The notes under the pieces: model-generated | Told to the model about the DNA's origin: nothing | What the model saw: the letters and a program-made list of their open reading frames with translations, nothing else | Database searches by the model: none | Assembly: GCF_937981295.1 (NCBI RefSeq) | Contig: NZ_CALJPC010000051.1 | Location: 1 to 26,876, forward strand | Source of the DNA: an uncultured Campylobacter sp. | GTDB lineage: Bacteria > Campylobacterota > Campylobacteria > Campylobacterales > Campylobacteraceae | Direction of reading: 5' to 3' | Length of the DNA: 26,876 bases | Translations under genes and position numbers: made by a program | Shown here: piece by piece, positions 22,712-26,876 of the stretch | Position numbering within the stretch: position 1 is the first letter of the stretch | Layout of the letters: each line of letters begins with the position of its first letter

Positions 22712-23040
22712 TTTTGATCCTGCTTATGTAAATTTCGCAAAATTTTAGCAAAAAATTCTAACTTTTCTTGCGCCCGCTAAGAATTTGCGCGCATCTTAGA
22801 ATTTTGCGATGAAATTTTAAAATTCCGTTTTAAAGTTTAAGTCGTTTTGCAGCTGTATGTTTATTGAGATAGATTTTATTTTGAGATCCTGAAAAATTTT
22901 AAATCTCGCCGCACAAGATTTGCGGGTGCGAAAAAGGCTAAAGCGCGGTAAATTTCTAAAAAAATGCGCGTACCGCTTCGCGCACTAGACTTTGGAATTT
23001 ATTGCGCCTCAAGCTTAGCGCTTCAAAAGCACTTGCCAGC
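22712..23040 (-). other. Spacer upstream of the methyltransferase gene
   Basis: About 330 bases with no gene. It contains the methyltransferase promoter and presumably the end of the nitroreductase transcript, but no convincing terminator. Several aaattt and aaaatttt words are present. Confidence 0.5.
22742..22750 (-). promoter_or_regulatory. Extended -10 box for the methyltransferase gene
   Basis: On the minus strand a T run is followed by TGCTAAAAT, a good match to the Campylobacter T-rich, TGNTANAAT promoter form. The inferred start is near 22735, about 24 bases before the ATG. Confidence 0.5.
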
Positions 23041-23670
23041 TTATTCTATCCACTTTACTACGTCATCCATGCCGCGGCGGATCTTTTGCGGCTGCGGGTT
23101 TACGCGGTAGCCGAAAGGTACGAGTAGCGCCACGCGGCGATCGTTCCAATCAATGCCTAAAATTTCATTTAGCGCCACGCGATCAAAGCCCTCCATAGGG
23201 CAGCTGTCGATGCTGCGGCTTGCGGCCTCGTTCATCATCGCAAGTGCTGCGAACATGCACTGCGCGTGCGACCAATTAAATAGCTCCTCATCGTCGTTGT
23301 GAAAATAACCGCTTAAAAAATCTTGATAAAATTTATGCCTGTCGCCGATATATTTGGGCGCTTCATCTTTTTTACGCGTAATCATTCGCTCGATATAATC
23401 ACTTCCCAGCTTTATGTCCTTGATCTTTGCTAAAATCACAACCAGATGTGAGCAAGAGGTGATCTGCGGCTGATTCCACGATTTTTCGCGGATCTGCTCG
23501 CGCAACGCCTTGTTTTGCACAACCAAAAAGTCCCATTGCTCTAGCCCCGTAGAACTAGGTGCTAAGATGCCTGCCTGTAAAATGGCGTCAAAATCGGCTT
23601 TACCGATTTTTTTGTTCTCGTCAAAAATTTTGCACGCATGGCGAAATTTCATAATCTCTAAATGTGTCAT
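23041..23670 (-). CDS. Nitroreductase-family NAD(P)H oxidoreductase (NfsB/FrxA/RdxA-like)
   Basis: An FMN-dependent flavoprotein of 209 residues. The N-terminal FRHACKIFDENKKI matches the FMN-phosphate-binding region of the family (RHS.K.FD in NfsB and RdxA). PSSTGLEQWDFLVV near residues 38-51 and the Met-Glu-Gly-Phe-Asp (PMEGFD) and VPFGYR segments also fit. Natural substrates are probably quinones or nitro compounds; such enzymes activate metronidazole in Helicobacter. The start has AAGGAG at good spacing and lies 9 bases after the cgpA-like stop, so it is the last gene of the eno operon. Confidence 0.88.
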   Translation of the reverse strand: MTHLEIMKFRHACKIFDENKKIGKADFDAILQAGILAPSSTGLEQWDFLVVQNKALREQIREKSWNQPQITSCSHLVVILAKIKDIKLGSDYIERMITRKKDEAPKYIGDRHKFYQDFLSGYFHNDDEELFNWSHAQCMFAALAMMNEAASRSIDSCPMEGFDRVALNEILGIDWNDRRVALLVPFGYRVNPQPQKIRRGMDDVVKWIE

Positions 23671-23679
23671 AGTCTCTCC

Positions 23680-24870
23680 TTAATTAGAATTTTTGTAAAT
23701 CAAATACCCGCCATCTTTGCGCCTGATGCTGAGGTTGCCCTCGCGCGAGCGCACGCCGATGCGGTAGTAGCCGTCCTCTTTGGTGACGTTGATGTCGCTA
23801 AAGCCGCCGATATTTACAGCAAAGCTCGCGCCGCTAAGCGGGATCTCTTGGCGCCAAAATTCCGCCTCAAGCGTGCCAGAAGCATTTGCGTCGGAGCTTT
23901 TGAAATCATCTGCGGTAATGAGCTGCACGCTGTCTTTGCGGATGACAAATTTTAATCCGTCGTCAAATTTAAGCGTCTCTAACGGCAGCTCCAGGCGCGG
24001 CGCGAAGCTAGGCGTGATGCCACTTTGCGAGGCCTGCTTTTGTAAATTTGGATCAGTCGAAGTAACCGAGACGTCCAGTGCCCTATGTAGCGCGGGTTTG
24101 GCGCTAGCGCTTAGCACGAAGTCATCGTGCCAATCAATCGAGCGATTGATATCAACGATCTTTTCATGCAGAGCCCCGTCGTCGTCCCTATATCGCACAA
24201 TTAAGCTTTCGATCGTAAGAGCGTCTGAAGGAAGCGCAAAGGTTTGCTGCGTAAAATTTTTAGGCACGGGAGTATTTTGTGGCGTGGCGGCGGAGCTTTG
24301 CGCCGGATTGGAATTTTGCGGAGCAGATTGCGCGTTTTGTTGCATAGTGGAGTTTTGCACTGTAGAATTTTGCGCTGTAGAATTCTGTGCCGCCTTGAAA
24401 TTTTGCGCTATCGTAGAATTTGGCTCGCTTACTTCTGGCACGATCGGTAACTCATCAGGAGGCGGAAGCGTCGCAACTGAAGGCTGCACAGAAGAGTTCA
24501 GCTCCGTTTTAATGACCTGCAAAGGAGCGTCGATGCCCGCTTTGGGGCCAGGAGCTTTTTTTTCGGTCTGCGAGAGCTGTGCACTCACGGCTTTTTTGGC
24601 GGCGCTTGCTTTAATACTAGAATTAGCTTCTGCGGCGCTTTTTTGGATTGCTGCGGTAGGACTTTTAGATGTTTCAGGTCTCATTACAGCTTGCTTTTTA
24701 GCGTTTGGGCTTTGCGCACCTGTTTTTGGCTCTTTAATCGCCAAATCGGTAGAATTTTGCTCTTTTACCGCGACGATGCTAGGTTTCGTAGCGTTTGAAT
24801 TTGCGCCATTTAAATTCTCAGCGTTTAAAAAAGCGCAAAGACCTAAAATTAGCAAAGAAATTTTTCTCAT
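23680..24870 (-). CDS. cgpA: CgpA-like periplasmic AMIN-domain protein, candidate N-glycoprotein
   Basis: A 396-residue secreted protein: signal peptide at about 1-17, a long Ser/Ala/Asn/Lys-rich region (18-208) and a folded C-terminal domain from about 209, with AMIN-like strands. The position downstream of eno and an ftsB-like gene matches C. jejuni Cj1670c (CgpA), one of the first N-glycoproteins described in Campylobacter. Seven sites fit the PglB sequon D/E-x-N-x-S/T: N39, N83, N125, N242, N329, N361 and N379; N151 is spoiled by a preceding proline. Residues 162-175 are a tandem QNST-type repeat that lacks the acidic residue. The start overlaps the ftsB-like stop in ATGA. Its role in division or the envelope is inferred from the AMIN fold and context. 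Confidence 0.83.
   Translation of the reverse strand: MRKISLLILGLCAFLNAENLNGANSNATKPSIVAVKEQNSTDLAIKEPKTGAQSPNAKKQAVMRPETSKSPTAAIQKSAAEANSSIKASAAKKAVSAQLSQTEKKAPGPKAGIDAPLQVIKTELNSSVQPSVATLPPPDELPIVPEVSEPNSTIAQNFKAAQNSTAQNSTVQNSTMQQNAQSAPQNSNPAQSSAATPQNTPVPKNFTQQTFALPSDALTIESLIVRYRDDDGALHEKIVDINRSIDWHDDFVLSASAKPALHRALDVSVTSTDPNLQKQASQSGITPSFAPRLELPLETLKFDDGLKFVIRKDSVQLITADDFKSSDANASGTLEAEFWRQEIPLSGASFAVNIGGFSDINVTKEDGYYRIGVRSREGNLSIRRKDGGYLIYKNSN
24346..24387 (-). repeat. Short tandem coding repeat (AQNST units)
   Basis: Encodes residues 162-175 of the CgpA-like protein: three successive QNST words separated by one residue (AQNST, AQNST, VQNST units). The DNA unit is about 15 bases and contains the word caaaattct. 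Similar QNS/NST words occur in HisIE and PldA. Confidence 0.7.
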
Positions 24871-25694
24871 TTTTTAAGGTCCGGATCGAGCGAGCGACGC
24901 TCTAAATAAAGCTTTTGCAGCTCAGCGTTTTCCTCTTTTAGCCGCTCGACGTCGGTGAATAAAAACGCCTTTTCTTTTTGCAGCTGGCGCAGCACTTCAA
25001 ACGATCGCTTGCCAAATAGCACATCACCCACGAAGATGCCTGCAAAAACAACGCAGACGATCAGCGCAAGAGCTGCAAAAATCTGCTTAAGCGGTGAAAA
25101 CGGATTGATAAAATTCAGCCGTTCTTTTAAATTTTTACGCTTTTTTAAAGCTTTTTTAGCGGCAGGATCTGCGTTCTGCGGCATAAAAGAAAATCCTTGC
25201 GTGGCATAATTTATGTCTTGCGCCGCAAAGCCCGTGCCATTAAAGCCATGCTCTACGCTCTGAGCCGCAAAATCCGCGTCGTTTGGAAAGTGATTTTCTC
25301 TCGCGTATAATTCTGCACTCTTTAAATCGCCGCCCCCAATAAATTCCGCGCTGTAAAAGCCCGCGTCTGCTTGCGTGCTGCCTTCGTAGTTTCCGTTTGC
25401 AGCGGAGCTTTTACCACTTAAATTAGAGCTGCTGCTTGTGGCTTCAGAGGCAGAGCCTGTTTCGTCTACGCTGTGTGAGGTTCCGTTGCGATTTTTCCGG
25501 AAGCCAGCCCCTACCTCGCTAAAGCCTCCGCTAAAATCTTCATCGCTATAAAATTCATCATCGTCAAAAAAATCGTCCTCGTCAAAGTCTGCGTCTGAAT
25601 ATCCGCCTTGCGTGTCCGTATAATCCGCTCCGTCCGTATAGGTGCGCTGCGCGCCGCCTTTCAAGCCCCGCTTGGACTTTTTTTTAAAAAACAT
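24867..25694 (-). CDS. FtsB/DivIC-family septum protein with a ~195-residue acidic, disordered N-terminal extension
   Basis: The C-terminal part is a classic FtsB/DivIC module: one membrane segment (about 204-228, QIFAALALIVCVVFAGIFVGDVLFG) followed by a coiled coil (231-266, LRQLQKEKAFLFTDVERLKEENAELQKLY). Such proteins join FtsL and FtsQ in the divisome. Family members are about 90-110 residues; this one is 275. The added cytoplasmic N-terminus has an acidic block at 21-62 (DEDDFFDDDEFYSDEDF), then a Ser/Gly/Asn/Phe-rich region to about 178 and a basic stretch next to the membrane (KKALKKRKNLKER). I start it at ATG 25694, two bases after the eno stop; an upstream start at 25742 would overlap eno by 47 bases. 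The order eno-ftsB-cgpA matches C. jejuni. Confidence 0.82.
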   Translation of the reverse strand: MFFKKKSKRGLKGGAQRTYTDGADYTDTQGGYSDADFDEDDFFDDDEFYSDEDFSGGFSEVGAGFRKNRNGTSHSVDETGSASEATSSSSNLSGKSSAANGNYEGSTQADAGFYSAEFIGGGDLKSAELYARENHFPNDADFAAQSVEHGFNGTGFAAQDINYATQGFSFMPQNADPAAKKALKKRKNLKERLNFINPFSPLKQIFAALALIVCVVFAGIFVGDVLFGKRSFEVLRQLQKEKAFLFTDVERLKEENAELQKLYLERRSLDPDLKK

Positions 25695-25695
25695 T

Positions 25696-26876
25696 TTAAA
25701 TTCGGCTTCCCAAAAACTCGTCCGTCTCGCGCTCGATCTCAAGCAGGCGATTGTATTTGGCGTTGCGTTCGCTTCTTGAGGTTGCGCCAGTTTTGATCTG
25801 GCCCGTATTCATCGCGACGGCGAAGTCCGCGATAAAGCTATCCTCGCTCTCGCCGCTTCTGTGGCTCATCACGCAGCGGTAGCCTTTGCGCTGAGCTAGG
25901 CGGATCGTCTGCATAGTTTGGCTAACCGTGCCGATTTGATTTGGCTTTATTAAAATCGCGTTGCCTACGCCTTTGGCGATGCCTTCGCGTAAAATTTTCT
26001 CATTCGTTACAAATAGATCGTCGCCCACAAGCTGCACTTTAGAGCCTAGTTTGCTCGTTAGCTTCGCCCAGCCTGCCCAGTCGTCTTCGCTTAGGCCGTC
26101 TTCGATCGAAAATATCGGATACTTCTCGCAAAGCTGCGCATATCGCTCTATCAGCTCTTCGCTACTAAATTCCTTGCCTTCTAGTTTATATTTGCCGTTT
26201 TCGTACAGCTCGCTAGCTGCGACGTCAAGGGCTAATTTGATCTGCTCGCCTGCTTTGTAGCCTGCTTTTTCGATAGCTTGCATGATGAGCTTGATCGGCT
26301 CTTCGTTATCGTTTAAATTCGGCGCAAATCCGCCCTCGTCGCCCACTGCCGTACTGTAGCCGGCCGCGTTTAAAAGGCCTTTTAGCGTGTGGTAAATTTC
26401 GCTCGCCGCTCGCAGCGCGTCGCTAAATTTATCAAATCCAAACGGCATAATCATAAATTCTTGAAAATCCACGCTGTTGTTCGCGTGCGCGCCGCCGTTG
26501 ATGATATTAAACATCGGCACGGGCAGTACGCTAGCGTTCGCACCGCCTAGGTAGCGGTACAAAGGCACGTCAAGGCTCTTTGCCGCTGCGCGCGCTACCG
26601 CCATAGATACGCCAAGCACGGCGTTCGCGCCTAAATTTGAGTAATTATCGGTGCCGTCAAGCTCTCTCATCTCATCATCAAGCGCCTTTTGATCAAATGC
26701 ATCAAGCCCGATCACGGCTTCGGCGATCTGAGAATTTACGTTTTCCACCGCTTTTAGCACGCCCTTGCCGCAGTATCTTTCATCCTTATCGCGAAGCTCC
26801 AGCGCCTCGCGTTTGCCCGTGCTTGCGCCGCTTGGCACTATCGCGCTTGCTACGGTGCCGTCGCTTAGAGCCACGG
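25696..26876 (-). CDS. eno: Enolase (partial, 5' end beyond the window)
   Basis: Interconverts 2-phosphoglycerate and phosphoenolpyruvate. The visible part covers about 390 residues; roughly the first 20 lie outside the right edge. The GTG seen at 26874 is an internal valine codon (TV-ALSDGT) rather than the start. Hallmarks are VPSGASTGKREALELRD, the metal ligand in IEDGLSEDDW, ILIKPNQIGT with the catalytic lysine, and SHRSGESED. The C-terminus RSERNAKYNRLLEIE is typical. It is first in an apparent operon with the ftsB-like, cgpA-like and nitroreductase genes. Confidence 0.96.
   Translation of the reverse strand, partial: VALSDGTVASAIVPSGASTGKREALELRDKDERYCGKGVLKAVENVNSQIAEAVIGLDAFDQKALDDEMRELDGTDNYSNLGANAVLGVSMAVARAAAKSLDVPLYRYLGGANASVLPVPMFNIINGGAHANNSVDFQEFMIMPFGFDKFSDALRAASEIYHTLKGLLNAAGYSTAVGDEGGFAPNLNDNEEPIKLIMQAIEKAGYKAGEQIKLALDVAASELYENGKYKLEGKEFSSEELIERYAQLCEKYPIFSIEDGLSEDDWAGWAKLTSKLGSKVQLVGDDLFVTNEKILREGIAKGVGNAILIKPNQIGTVSQTMQTIRLAQRKGYRCVMSHRSGESEDSFIADFAVAMNTGQIKTGATSRSERNAKYNRLLEIERETDEFLGSRI

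Noticed and set aside
24346..24387. Short tandem units as a CRISPR array
   Set aside because: Units of about 15 bases with no spacers and an unbroken coding frame; a coding microsatellite explains them.
23780..24877. 365-codon plus-strand open frame opposite the cgpA-like gene
   Set aside because: A shadow: the minus strand holds a gene with signal peptide, proper start, operon overlap and matching synteny. The shadow is Cys/Phe-rich, produced by reading the repeats backwards.

Overview
The window looks like chromosomal DNA of a Campylobacter with higher GC than C. jejuni, probably one of the oral species (C. gracilis, C. rectus or C. showae type). This is inferred from gene content and order. 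dnaG, a TPR gene, rnhA, rnc and aroC follow the order I recall for C. jejuni Cj1638-Cj1634; mobA-pldA matches Cj1350-Cj1351; ilvE next to an SPFH gene matches Cj0269-Cj0268; and eno, an ftsB-like gene and a cgpA-like gene match Cj1672-Cj1670. The words aaattt, gaattt and aaaatttt are extremely frequent, both between genes and inside several of them.

Layout. Positions 1-11928 are almost all on the minus strand: hisIE, an SPFH/band-7 protein, ilvE, pldA and mobA (overlapping), a three-repeat protein of unknown function, a YgbA-like NO-response protein, an AI-2E-family exporter, an AT-rich orphan gene, a PP-loop tRNA-thiolation-type enzyme and dnaG. At 11929-11988 two back-to-back promoters split transcription. 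Positions 11989-20570 are on the plus strand: TPR/zinc-ribbon protein, rnhA, rnc, aroC, a GNAT acetyltransferase with a large insert, two membrane proteins of similar architecture, a lipoprotein, and a small secreted protein whose signal peptide is out of frame. Positions 21144-26876 return to the minus strand. They hold a small anchored paralogue of that secreted protein, an O-methyltransferase, and an apparent operon of eno (5' end outside the window), an ftsB/divIC-like gene with a very long acidic N-terminus, a cgpA-like AMIN glycoprotein candidate and a nitroreductase.

The main features worth attention are these. (1) Low-complexity, in-frame segments built from aaattt-type words interrupt or extend at least seven otherwise conserved proteins (HisIE, PldA, DnaG, RNase III, the GNAT, FtsB-like, CgpA-like), and the words are read in all three frames. 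(2) A perfect 16-bp FNR/DNR-type palindrome sits at an inferred -41.5 upstream of the ygbA-like gene. (3) The CgpA-like protein carries seven canonical bacterial N-glycosylation sequons plus a QNST-type tandem repeat. (4) Exact 27-bp direct repeats bracket an AT-rich membrane gene. (5) Two paralogous secreted or anchored proteins face each other, one with a one-base defect in its signal-peptide A tract. Region 17.7-21.1 kb is gene-poor and looks like the most recently rearranged part. I saw no tRNA, rRNA, CRISPR array, transposase or integrase.
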